Shown: positions 1 through 5,747, counted from the stretch's first letter. The stretch: 7,835 bases of DNA from Verrucomicrobiales bacterium (GCA_007123695.1 SLGN01000403.1:1-7835), one strand, 5' to 3'. Notes: generated from the sequence alone by a model not told the origin. Numbers and translations: made by a program.

Positions 1-704
1 AGCACGTCCTCTGCGAAAAGCCGATGGCCCTCGACGTGGCCGAGGCGAGGGAGATGTTCCGGCGCGCGGCGCAGCGGGGACGTCTTCTGATGGAAGCCTT
101 CATGTACCGCGCCCATCCCCAGACCAAGCTGCTCTTCGACACCGTCGCGAGCGGGGCCATCGGCGAGCCGAGGCTGCTGCGGGCGAACTTCACCTTCGCC
201 CGCGAAGCCTCGCCCGACGACGCCCGCTACCAGGCCGGGCCCGGAGGCGGCTCGCTGATGGACGTGGGCTGCTACTGCATCGACTTCGCCCGGGCCATCG
301 CCGGCGAAGAGCCCGACGCGCTCCGCTGCCTCGCCCACCGCCACGAGTTCGGGGTGGACGACTACGCAGCCGGCCTGCTCGGCTTTCCCCGCGGCGCCCT
401 CGCAACCTTCACCTGCGGCATGACGGTCGTCTCGGACCAGACCGCGCACATCGCCGGGACGGAGGGACGCATCGAGATCGCACGATTCTGGCGGGCGCAC
501 GAGGGCTTCGTCGCGGTCTCTCCGAAGGGCACGACCGAGACCTTCCGAGTGAAGGAAAAGCGACCCATCTACGCGGTCGAGGCCGATGCCTTCGCCGCCG
601 TCGTCGCCGGCGCGGCGAACTGGAACCCGGCGGAGAACACCCTCGCGAACCTGCGCGTGCTCGAGGATCTCCGTGCCCTCGCCGAAGAAGGCCGCCCCGG
701 CTGA
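1..704 (+). CDS. Gfo/Idh/MocA family oxidoreductase, 5'-truncated by window edge
   Basis: This is an NAD(P)-dependent sugar or polyol dehydrogenase-type enzyme, presumably cytosolic. The reading frame is open from base 3 and starts HVLCEKPMALD, so the N-terminal Rossmann domain lies outside the window. What is visible is the family hallmark EKP motif (its Lys is the usual catalytic/cofactor residue), followed by EAFMYRAHPQ and GGGSLMDVGCYCIDFAR. The last two are the start of the C-terminal GFO/IDH/MocA alpha/beta domain and its substrate-site helix, with the conserved Asp-x-Gly. About 233 residues are present; full members are usually 320-380. The EAFMYRxHP pattern is typical of the subgroup that includes NADP-dependent D-xylose dehydrogenase, trans-dihydrodiol dehydrogenase and glucose-fructose oxidoreductase, but the substrate cannot be read from the sequence. 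It ends with TGA at 702-704. No intrinsic terminator follows. Confidence 0.94.
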   Translation, partial: HVLCEKPMALDVAEAREMFRRAAQRGRLLMEAFMYRAHPQTKLLFDTVASGAIGEPRLLRANFTFAREASPDDARYQAGPGGGSLMDVGCYCIDFARAIAGEEPDALRCLAHRHEFGVDDYAAGLLGFPRGALATFTCGMTVVSDQTAHIAGTEGRIEIARFWRAHEGFVAVSPKGTTETFRVKEKRPIYAVEADAFAAVVAGAANWNPAENTLANLRVLEDLRALAEEGRPG

Positions 705-714
705 GGCCAAACGC

Positions 715-744
715 AAGAAACTGCGGCGATTCGGACGGAGAAAG
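715..744 (+). repeat. 30-base direct repeat, copy A
   Basis: This copy matches 1975-2004 at 29 of 30 positions, in the same orientation; the only mismatch is c at 721 versus t at 1981. The core is tgcggcgattcggacgg followed by agaaag. It lies between the oxidoreductase stop and the 3' end of the minus-strand helical protein, 53 bases beyond that gene's stop. A near-perfect 30-mer is far beyond chance in a window of this size. It is probably a dispersed intergenic repeat, but genome copy number cannot be judged here. Confidence 0.85.
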
Positions 745-797
745 GAAATCGAGGGAACCGCAGAACTTCCTGGATCGCCCCAACGAAGAGTCTGGAA

Positions 798-1037
798 TCA
801 GCGTTCCGTGGCACTGGGGTTGACGACGATTTGGACGCGGATCCTTCCGGTGTTGTCGTTGGGGGCGTTGTCTTCGGCGTAGAGGTAGAGCGTCGCGTCC
901 TCGTCGGCGGTGAGGACCTGCTCGGGATCGACCGGTATCGGCTGCGCATCGCCGAGGCGCGAAAACATCCGCATCCAGTTCACCCGGCTGCCGGGGTAGC
1001 CGCGGAAGTCGCAGGTCTCGTTGCGTCTCGAGCCTCC
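798..1037 (-). pseudogene. Detached PA-IL-like C-terminal domain, in frame behind a UGA
   Basis: This is the 3' continuation of the gene at 1038-1694, in the same frame immediately after the UGA at 1040-1038. It encodes 79 residues ending at TGA 800-798. The residues look like the second half of a PA-IL (LecA)-type beta-sandwich. NWMRMFSRLGDAQPIPVD corresponds to the LecA strand with 'KIG...IPV', and LYLYAEDNAPNDNTGRIRV corresponds to the 'LxYND...NNSGSFxV' calcium/sugar-loop region. There is no credible start codon of its own: the first GTG, at 983, lies inside the domain. The most economical reading is a nonsense mutation or a sequencing error in one gene of about 298 codons. If the UGA is real and read as stop, this half is untranslated. 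Confidence 0.7.
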
Positions 1038-1694
1038 TCAGCACCAGCGGTCGCGCTCGTTGGGTATGATCTGGTAGCGCTCGCCCGCCTCCAACTGGAC
1101 CCTGGAATCGAGCGGTTTGGCCCGGTTCGGGGGCGCTTGCACCCTGGCGTTGACTTCGCGGGCGACGGCGTCGGGCATCACGGCTCTCGGCTGCTGATCC
1201 GCCCACTGTTCAGCCAGCGCCTTCAGTCGCGCATCGGCGCGTTGCGCCTGCTCGAGCTCGCCCGCCTTGGTCAGGGAAATCCGCAGGGCCTCCAGCTGCT
1301 GCATCGCCTGCCTGGCGACGTCCGCTTGCTTTTCGAGCACCTCAGCTTCGAAGCGGGCGAGGTTCTCCTCGTAGACCTCCCGAAGTCGAGCCAGCTCCGG
1401 GAGGCCCGCGAAGTCGCGCTCCTTCTCCACGGCGAAATTCTCGATCTCGTCGCGGGCGAGGAGCGCCCCATCGAGGTCGCCGCTTTGCTGGATGCGGGCG
1501 GCCAGCTTCTTGAGCTCTTCTACATAGCGGGCCTCCAGGGTGCGGATGGGCTGCCTTGCGAGGTCGAGTGCCTGCTCGTAACGTCGCCCCAAGCTGGTGA
1601 CCTCGTCGTCGGCCAATATCGGCGGGACCGCCGGAGCGATGACCAAGACGCAGGCAAGGTGTAGGGCGAGGCGGGAGCGGGACTTCGCTTTCAT
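1038..1694 (-). CDS. Secreted helical-repeat protein, cut short by in-frame UGA within a PA-IL-like domain
   Basis: The chosen start is ATG at 1694, because it opens a good signal peptide (basic MKAKSRSR, hydrophobic core to about residue 24, likely cleavage after ILA at residue 28). The upstream in-frame extension to 1955 is low-complexity and unlike protein. Residues 35-168 are highly charged and helical, with two similar hairpin units: QQSGDLDGALLARDEIENF near 69-87 and TKAGELEQAQRADARLKAL near 142-160. This 'AGDLxxAlxxxxEI' pattern is common in secreted proteins of Verrucomicrobiota and Planctomycetota. Residues 198-218 (RVQLEAGERYQIIPNERDRW, then Cys) begin a PA-IL-like carbohydrate-binding sandwich that stops at the UGA and continues in frame in the next segment. 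The predicted 218-residue product would lack most of that domain. Function is unknown; an exported or envelope carbohydrate-binding role is an inference. Confidence 0.72.
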   Translation of the reverse strand: MKAKSRSRLALHLACVLVIAPAVPPILADDEVTSLGRRYEQALDLARQPIRTLEARYVEELKKLAARIQQSGDLDGALLARDEIENFAVEKERDFAGLPELARLREVYEENLARFEAEVLEKQADVARQAMQQLEALRISLTKAGELEQAQRADARLKALAEQWADQQPRAVMPDAVAREVNARVQAPPNRAKPLDSRVQLEAGERYQIIPNERDRWC

Positions 1695-1729
1695 CGTGGG
1701 AAAGTGTAATTCCTTTTTGTGGAAATGCC

Positions 1730-1749
1730 AATCCGCGAAAATCCGCGAG
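1730..1749. repeat. Short tandem repeat, two 10-base units
   Basis: Two consecutive near-identical units, aatccgcgaa and aatccgcgag, lie about 35 bases upstream of the ATG of the minus-strand helical protein. On the gene's strand this reads as two CGCGGATT blocks. It could affect that gene's promoter region or be a degenerate intergenic repeat; nothing further can be supported. Confidence 0.6.
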
Positions 1750-1794
1750 GCCGGACGCGGGACCAAGCGAAGTGCTCCCCCCCGCGCGACGCGA

Positions 1795-1820
1795 AGTCGC
1801 GGGGAGTCGCGGGGAGTCGC
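1795..1820. repeat. Tandem repeat, 2.6 copies of a 10-base unit
   Basis: The unit agtcgcgggg occurs twice exactly (1795-1804 and 1805-1814), followed by a partial agtcgc (1815-1820). It is a simple slipped-strand microsatellite-type repeat in noncoding DNA, with no sign of a role. Confidence 0.8.
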
Positions 1821-1886
1821 TCGAATTCCCCCGCGACGGTCATCACCCAAACGGAGCGCCCATTCTCCCGCCGATTCCGTTGGCAA

Positions 1887-2084
1887 ATGACTCCTATAAA
1901 AAACGCCGATGTGGAATTTCTGGAAATTTCTCCGGACGCGGTTTCCGAAGAGCACGAACGAGAACTTTCAAGCGAAGAAATTGCGGCGATTCGGACGGAG
2001 AAAGAAAAAGAAAATCGTCTTTTCGACATTTTTTCTTGCCGTCACGCAACTTTTTCACTAAAAAGCTCTTGTGACGGCGGGTAG
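1887..2084 (+). CDS. Possible small acidic ORF, 65 codons, doubtful
   Basis: The ATG at 1887 opens MTPIKNADVEFLEIS and continues through a Glu-rich stretch (SSEEIAAIRTEKEKE) to TAG at 2082-2084. The first 45 or so residues look protein-like, the last 20 less so. In favour is an intrinsic terminator on the same strand that starts 45 bases after the stop, with no other rightward gene for it to serve. Against it, the IRTEK segment is encoded by the dispersed 30-base repeat, codon use is AT-richer than in all neighbours, and there is no Shine-Dalgarno sequence. I do not recognise a family. It may be a spurious ORF in a noncoding transcript. Confidence 0.2.
   Translation: MTPIKNADVEFLEISPDAVSEEHERELSSEEIAAIRTEKEKENRLFDIFSCRHATFSLKSSCDGG
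1975..2004 (+). repeat. 30-base direct repeat, copy B
   Basis: This is the second copy of the repeat at 715-744, 29 of 30 identical, same orientation, offset by exactly 1260 bases. It lies 281 bases upstream of the ATG of the minus-strand helical protein, so the two copies bracket that gene. The sequence on either side of the copies is not similar, apart from a few A-rich bases at the right end. Confidence 0.85.
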
Positions 2085-2129
2085 GCATCATCGCCATCAA
2101 AGTCCCGCTTGATCTTGTAAGGAGGAGGG

Positions 2130-2166
2130 CCCCAGTGCCGCGAAAGCGGCACTGGGGTTACTTTTT
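2130..2166 (+). terminator. Strong rho-independent terminator, rightward
   Basis: There is a perfect 12-base-pair stem: ccccagtgccgc (2130-2141) pairs with gcggcactgggg (2146-2157), closed by a GAAA (GNRA) tetraloop. On the plus strand it is followed by ttacttttttggg, giving the U-tract. On the minus strand the downstream side is ccctcctcc with no T-run, so it does not properly serve the leftward AlgX-like gene. No secure rightward gene ends just before it. Confidence 0.85.
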
Positions 2167-2260
2167 TGGGCCCGGAGGAGGCCAGGCCCATCCTAGCTTG
2201 TCTCCAAGGCGTCGTCCGTGACACGCCGGCGATGCTTTCCACGAAACGCAGCCGCTGTTC

Positions 2261-2276
2261 CCCGGCGCATGCCGGG
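2261..2276 (-). other. Small GC hairpin downstream of the AlgX-like gene
   Basis: The stem cccggc (2261-2266) / gccggg (2271-2276) has a gcat loop and starts 18 bases past the stop of the leftward AlgX-like gene. It might slow polymerase or protect the mRNA 3' end, but it lacks a U-tract on the minus strand, so I do not call it a terminator. Confidence 0.3.
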
Positions 2277-2293
2277 CGTCGCTTGCCGCACGC

Positions 2294-3334
2294 CTACCGG
2301 CTCAGGGGGATGGGCACGGGGCGGTCGGTGGACTGGGTGAACTCGCGCGCGCTGAAGAGCCAGACGACGAGCCGCTTCGAATCCCAGTAGCCGGGTTCGG
2401 CCGAGGCCCGGTAGAAAAGCTGCTTGCGGGCCTGGACCAGGCCCGAGCCCCGCACCCCGACGAGGTCGGGCGCGAAGCCGTAGCGCAGCGCGAGGTGGTC
2501 GAGCACCCCGGCGCCGGCGCAGTGCATGCCGCCCTCGCTCCCCTCGTGGAAGACCAGCGTGTGGCTGTCGCCGAGCAGCAGCACCGGGCTCGCCGGATCG
2601 GGGGCGGCGCCTTTTTCCCCGCTGGCGGACAGGACGTAGCTCACCGGCAGCGTTTCGGGCGGCACCACGCCGCTCCATTCGCTGCCGACGATCTGGTCGC
2701 CGAGGAAGGTCAGGGTTTCTTCGGGACCCGGCGAGAAGGCCATCCCAAGCTCCGCCGGGGCCTCCACCGGGCACTTTTCGGCCACGAGCGCCGCGGCAAG
2801 GGCGGCGGCGGCCGGGGAAAAATGCGCGTCCTGGCGGCAGTAGAGGAGGGTTCCGGGCGAGGCCCCGGCCCGCTCCAGAAAGACGGGCTCGAGATCGAGC
2901 GAGTCCACGCCGAGCTCGCGGAGCCGTTCGTGTACAGGGGCGAGCGCGGCGACCTCGCCGGCCGAGAATCCCTCCACCAAGGCCGCCGGATAGACCGATG
3001 CCTTGGCCGGCACCGGCACGACCAGCAGCTTCACGCCGCGCTCGGCGAGCAGCCCGTGGAATTCGGCGATGCCGGCGAGGGGATCGGCGCCGTTGGCGGC
3101 CACCTCCTCCCAGGGCCGCTCCCAGAAACGTCCGGCGGCGAGATGGCGGACCTCCCGCGTGGGGAAGAACCACTCCAGATCGTCGCCCCGCACCGTGGGG
3201 CCTTCCGCGACCTTGGCGGCGGCGGCTTCGGCGAAGAGCAGGGCCCGGTCCTGCCCGGAACCGGGCGCGGCGGCGGAGACGCAGACGGCGAGGGCGAAGG
3301 CGGCGGCGAGGCGGAGGGGGCGGGCGGTTTTCAT
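2294..3334 (-). CDS. Secreted SGNH-fold protein, AlgX/AlgJ-like (alginate O-acetyltransferase type)
   Basis: It has 346 residues with a signal peptide or N-terminal anchor (MKTARPLRLAAAFALAVCVSAAA), so it should act in the periplasm. It has the AlgX/AlgJ pattern in order: an early FFPTREVRHL segment (56-65), GLLAERGVKLLVVPVPAKAS (94-113), QDAHFSP (168-174) supplying the Asp169-x-His171 pair, and LLLGDSHTLVF (252-262) with the putative nucleophile Ser257 in the GDSH motif. That is a complete Ser-Asp-His set like AlgX. Relatives transfer or handle acetyl groups on exported polysaccharides together with an MBOAT acyltransferase (AlgI type), which is not in this window. It starts 18 bases after aguB and is probably co-transcribed, although no functional link is obvious. 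The polysaccharide substrate is unknown, and it need not be alginate. Confidence 0.86.
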   Translation of the reverse strand: MKTARPLRLAAAFALAVCVSAAAPGSGQDRALLFAEAAAAKVAEGPTVRGDDLEWFFPTREVRHLAAGRFWERPWEEVAANGADPLAGIAEFHGLLAERGVKLLVVPVPAKASVYPAALVEGFSAGEVAALAPVHERLRELGVDSLDLEPVFLERAGASPGTLLYCRQDAHFSPAAAALAAALVAEKCPVEAPAELGMAFSPGPEETLTFLGDQIVGSEWSGVVPPETLPVSYVLSASGEKGAAPDPASPVLLLGDSHTLVFHEGSEGGMHCAGAGVLDHLALRYGFAPDLVGVRGSGLVQARKQLFYRASAEPGYWDSKRLVVWLFSAREFTQSTDRPVPIPLSR

Positions 3335-3352
3335 CGGAAAAGCGGGCAGGCG

Positions 3353-4234
3353 TCAGCGGGGCGGAGCCGGTTCGTCGATCCAGCGGCGCAGGATGTCGCC
3401 GTAGCTGTCGATGCGGCGATCGCGGAAAAAAGGCCAGATGTTGCGGAACTCCTCGAGCTGCCCGAGATCGCAGACCACCGCCTCGGCCGTCTCCTCCCCC
3501 ACCGGGGCGCGGGCGACGACCTCGCCGTAGGGATTGGCGACGAAGGACTGGCCGCAGGAGACGGTGTCGCCCTCGCGCCCGATCCGGTTCGAGGCGGCGA
3601 CGAAGCAGCCGTTGGCCACGGCGTGGCCGCGCTGCACCGTCTCCCACGCGGTGTGCTGGGCGGCCCCGAGAGCCTCGCGCTCCGACTCCAGCCAGCCGAT
3701 CGCGGTCGGGTAGAGCAGCACCTCGGCCCCCTGCATCGCGGCGAGGCGGGCGGCCTCGGGATACCATTGATCCCAGCAGATCAGCACCCCGATGCGTCCG
3801 TAGGCCGTCTCCCAGACCCGGTAGCCGAGATCGCCGGGCGCAAAGTAGAACTTCTCGTGGAAGCCCGGATCCTCGGGAATGTGCATCTTCCGGTATTTCC
3901 CGAGATAGCGGCCGTCGGCGTCGATGACTGCGGCGGTGTTGTGGTGGAGCCCGGCGGCACGCCTCTCGAAGAGCGGCAGCACCACGACCACGCCCAGCTC
4001 CCTCGCGACCGAGGCGAAGCGCTCGGTGGCGGGACCCGGAATCGCCTCGGCGAGGCCGAAAAGCGCCGGATCCTCCGCCCGGCAGAAATACAGGGTCGAG
4101 CACATTTCCTGCAGGCACACGACCTGCGCCCCCTTGGCGGCGGCGGCGCGCAGGACGCGCTCGGCCGCGTCCAGGTTCGCGGCGGTGTCCTCCGAGGCGG
4201 CGAACTGCGTGATTCCCAGCGTCAGCGTCTTCAC
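3353..4234 (-). CDS. aguB: N-carbamoylputrescine amidase
   Basis: This is a cytosolic nitrilase-superfamily enzyme that hydrolyses N-carbamoylputrescine to putrescine, CO2 and ammonia, the last step of the agmatine deiminase route. The catalytic Glu-Lys-Cys triad is visible: LQEM (Glu43), KYRKMHIPEDPGF (Lys116) and VLICWDQWYPEAAR (Cys153). KFYFAPGDLGYRV, LLYPTAIGW, VAASNRIGREG and FRDRRIDSYGDIL match the AguB subfamily closely rather than generic nitrilases. I chose the GTG at 4234, which gives 293 residues starting MKTLTLGITQF. The ATG at 4315 would add 27 residues with no family counterpart. No Shine-Dalgarno sequence is seen at either. The partner agmatine deiminase (aguA) is not in the window. 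It is the first gene of a likely two-gene leftward unit with the AlgX-like gene. Confidence 0.95.
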   Translation of the reverse strand: MKTLTLGITQFAASEDTAANLDAAERVLRAAAAKGAQVVCLQEMCSTLYFCRAEDPALFGLAEAIPGPATERFASVARELGVVVVLPLFERRAAGLHHNTAAVIDADGRYLGKYRKMHIPEDPGFHEKFYFAPGDLGYRVWETAYGRIGVLICWDQWYPEAARLAAMQGAEVLLYPTAIGWLESEREALGAAQHTAWETVQRGHAVANGCFVAASNRIGREGDTVSCGQSFVANPYGEVVARAPVGEETAEAVVCDLGQLEEFRNIWPFFRDRRIDSYGDILRRWIDEPAPPR

Positions 4235-4549
4235 CCCGATAAGGGAAATCCAACCCGCAAAAGCGCAAGGGAAAGGATCGAAAAGAGCGCCCTCGGCCCG
4301 CCCCGCGGCGGACAAAATCCCCGAAGCGCTTCATTTCGCTTGAATCCGGTGTCAAATCGGGTAGAAAGACCGTCCGCATTGTTCACGGAGTTGCGGTCGA
4401 GCCATCACCAGAATCCCCGTCGATGCGGGTGAGTCGTATCTCGAAAGCCCGGTCACCGGCGCCGCGCTCCGCCTCCCCGACAGTCCGTCGGCGGATCGGA
4501 GCGGGATCGCCGGGCTGGGACGGAATCCCCCTACAACCATCCAGCCCAC
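4235..4549. other. Divergent intergenic region between aguB and the aminotransferase
   Basis: These 315 bases must contain promoters for both directions. On the minus strand there is an exact TTGACA (4355-4350), but the sequence 16-18 bases on (near AAATGAAGC) is a poor -10, so I do not call a promoter. gaagcgcttc (4323-4332) is a perfect 10-base palindrome, a possible operator. The right half can fold into nested stems (4446-4516). A startless plus-strand frame (4365-4553) shows coding-like third-position GC. No RNA gene is recognised. Confidence 0.5.
4446..4516 (+). promoter_or_regulatory. Possible structured 5' leader of the aminotransferase operon
   Basis: Three nested, perfectly complementary stems can form. 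The outer is agcccgg (4446-4452) with ccgggct (4510-4516), the middle is cgctccg (4465-4471) with cggagcg (4497-4503), and the inner is ccgac (4477-4481) with gtcgg (4487-4491) around a five-base loop. The structure ends 33 bases before the ATG at 4550. It matches no riboswitch class I recognise. GC-rich DNA forms stems easily, so this is tentative. Confidence 0.25.
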
Positions 4550-5716
4550 ATGAGTTTGATCGCCGAAAAATTTTCCCAGATTTCCCCGTCCCAGACCCTC
4601 GCCATCACCGCCGCCGCGAAGAAGATGCAGGCCGAGGGCCAGGACATCGCCAGCTTCGGCGCGGGCGAGCCCGACTTCGACACGCCCCAGCACATCAAGG
4701 ACGCCGCGATCGAGGCCCTCCAGGCCGGGCGCACCAAATACACCGCCGCCACCGGCATTCCCGAGCTGCGCCAGGCCATCGCCGAGAAGCTGCTGCTCGA
4801 GAACAACCTCGAATACTCCCCCAGCCAGATCTCGGTGAACTGCGGGGCCAAGCATTCCTGCTACAACGCCATCCTCGCCTGCTGCGATCCCGGCGACGAA
4901 GTCGTCATCCCCGCCCCCTACTGGACGAGCTACCCCGAGATGGTCCGCCTCGTCGGGGCCGAGCCCTTCTTCGTCGAGACCAAGCGCGAGAACCAGTGGA
5001 AGCTCACCGCCGAGGAGTTCGAGGAAGCCATCAGCGGCCGCACCCGCATGCTCATCCTCAACAGCCCCAACAACCCGACCGGCTCGGTCTACACCAAAGC
5101 CGAGCTCGAGGCCATCACCGAGGTCGCCGCCTCCGAAGACGTCATCATCCTCTCCGACGAGATCTACGAAAAGCTCGTCTACAACGGCCGCAAGCACGTC
5201 AGCATCGCTTCGGTCAGCGAAGAGGCCAAGAACCTCACCATCACCATCAACGGCCTGAGCAAGGTCTACTCGATGACCGGCTGGCGGCTCGGCTACACCG
5301 CCGCCCCGCCCGAGATCGCCGAGGTCATCGACACCATCCAGAGCCACACCACCTCGAATCCCACGACCTTCGCCCAATACGGTGCGCTCGCCGCGCTCCA
5401 GGGCGACCAGAGCTTCGTCAACGACATGGTCGAGGAATACGACATGCGCCGCCAGTACATGATGAGCCGGCTCCAGAAGATCCGGAACATCGAGGTGGTC
5501 GAGCCCGAGGGCGCCTTCTACTTCCTCGTCGACACCACCAAGATGGGCCTCGGCTCGATGAACCTCACCGAGAAGCTGCTCTCTCGCTACCGCGTCGCCG
5601 CCGTCCCCGGGCTCGCCTTCGGGCACGACATGTCGGTGCGCCTCAGCTACGCCACCAGCCTCGACGTCATCAAGAAGGGCCTCGACCGCTTCGAAGAGTT
5701 CTGCCTCTCGCACTGA
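4550..5716 (+). CDS. Pyridoxal-phosphate aminotransferase, class I, aspartate aminotransferase type (Ib)
   Basis: It is a 388-residue cytosolic PLP enzyme, expected to transfer the amino group between aspartate and 2-oxoglutarate. The fold-type I landmarks are all present: FGAGEPDFDTP (36-46), the KYTAATGIPELR substrate loop (63-74), PYWTSYPEM (123-131) stacking on PLP, NSPNNPTG (171-178), SDEIYEKL (202-209) with Asp203 and Tyr206, GLSKVYSMTGWRLGY with Schiff-base Lys238, and SVRLSYATS with the carboxylate-binding Arg364. Length and motifs fit the Thermus/Bacillus-type (Ib) subgroup, often named aspC, aspB or aatA; some members also accept prephenate or aromatic substrates, so specificity is inferred. 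The start follows cccac with no Shine-Dalgarno sequence, and the encoded SLIAEKFSQISPSQT is the usual subgroup N terminus. It heads a tight rightward run with the next two genes. Confidence 0.96.
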   Translation: MSLIAEKFSQISPSQTLAITAAAKKMQAEGQDIASFGAGEPDFDTPQHIKDAAIEALQAGRTKYTAATGIPELRQAIAEKLLLENNLEYSPSQISVNCGAKHSCYNAILACCDPGDEVVIPAPYWTSYPEMVRLVGAEPFFVETKRENQWKLTAEEFEEAISGRTRMLILNSPNNPTGSVYTKAELEAITEVAASEDVIILSDEIYEKLVYNGRKHVSIASVSEEAKNLTITINGLSKVYSMTGWRLGYTAAPPEIAEVIDTIQSHTTSNPTTFAQYGALAALQGDQSFVNDMVEEYDMRRQYMMSRLQKIRNIEVVEPEGAFYFLVDTTKMGLGSMNLTEKLLSRYRVAAVPGLAFGHDMSVRLSYATSLDVIKKGLDRFEEFCLSH

Positions 5717-5717
5717 A

Positions 5718-5736
5718 CCGCGCCGCCACGGCGCGG
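5718..5736 (+). other. Intercistronic hairpin
   Basis: The perfect seven-base-pair stem ccgcgcc (5718-5724) / ggcgcgg (5730-5736), with a gccac loop, begins one base after the aminotransferase stop and ends 11 bases before the next ATG. It has no U-tract, so it is not an intrinsic terminator. It could stabilise the upstream mRNA or reduce translation of the phosphatase gene. Confidence 0.4.
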
Positions 5737-5747
5737 CGCCGCTCCCC

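Larger units (their letters stand above)
1695..2293. other. Gene-poor region of about 600 bases
   Basis: No secure gene is present here. From left to right it holds the upstream region of the helical protein gene with a short direct repeat (1730-1749), a 10-base tandem repeat (1795-1820), and a visibly AT-richer island at roughly 1887-2070 with a possible small acidic ORF. Then come repeat copy B (1975-2004), a strong rightward terminator (2130-2166), and a small GC hairpin (2261-2276) beyond the stop of the AlgX-like gene. Purine-rich ggaggaggg (2121-2129) and ggaggagg (2174-2181) flank the terminator. Composition and repeats suggest remnant or regulatory DNA rather than a lost housekeeping gene. 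Confidence 0.6.

Noticed and set aside
1014..1040. UGA at 1038-1040 as a selenocysteine codon with a SECIS-like hairpin
   Set aside because: A stem GGCTCG/CGAG(A)CC with an 8-base loop follows the UGA on the minus strand, but the loop begins only 9 bases after it, closer than in known bacterial SECIS elements. A PA-IL-like beta-sandwich also has no redox site calling for selenocysteine.
1730..1820. Short repeats as a CRISPR array
   Set aside because: Units are 10 bases, directly adjacent without spacers, and no cas genes are present.
1695..1955. N-terminal extension of the helical secreted protein to an ATG at 1955
   Set aside because: The extension is Arg/Gly-rich, crosses the tandem repeats, and would bury a good signal peptide in the middle of the protein.
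810..2159. Shared 12-mer ggcactggggtt at 810-821 and inside the terminator (2148-2159)
   Set aside because: A single exact 12-base match is expected by chance in about 8 kb. Flanks do not match, and the first copy lies within the lectin-like coding sequence.
2042..2242. Minus-strand 66-codon ORF reading ...PPPYKIKRDFDGDDAYPP...
   Set aside because: It runs straight through the terminator hairpin, has no ribosome binding site, and matches no family I know. The C-terminal part looks protein-like, but the frame is most simply accidental.
4350..4355. Exact TTGACA on the minus strand as the aguB -35 box
   Set aside because: No acceptable -10 lies 16-18 bases downstream, and the site is more than 110 bases from the GTG.
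2193..4379. Very long open frames antisense to aguB and the AlgX-like gene, and others opposite the aminotransferase
   Set aside because: These are shadows caused by high third-position GC. Their translations are arginine/proline/glycine-rich and lack domains, while the opposite strand encodes complete recognisable enzymes.
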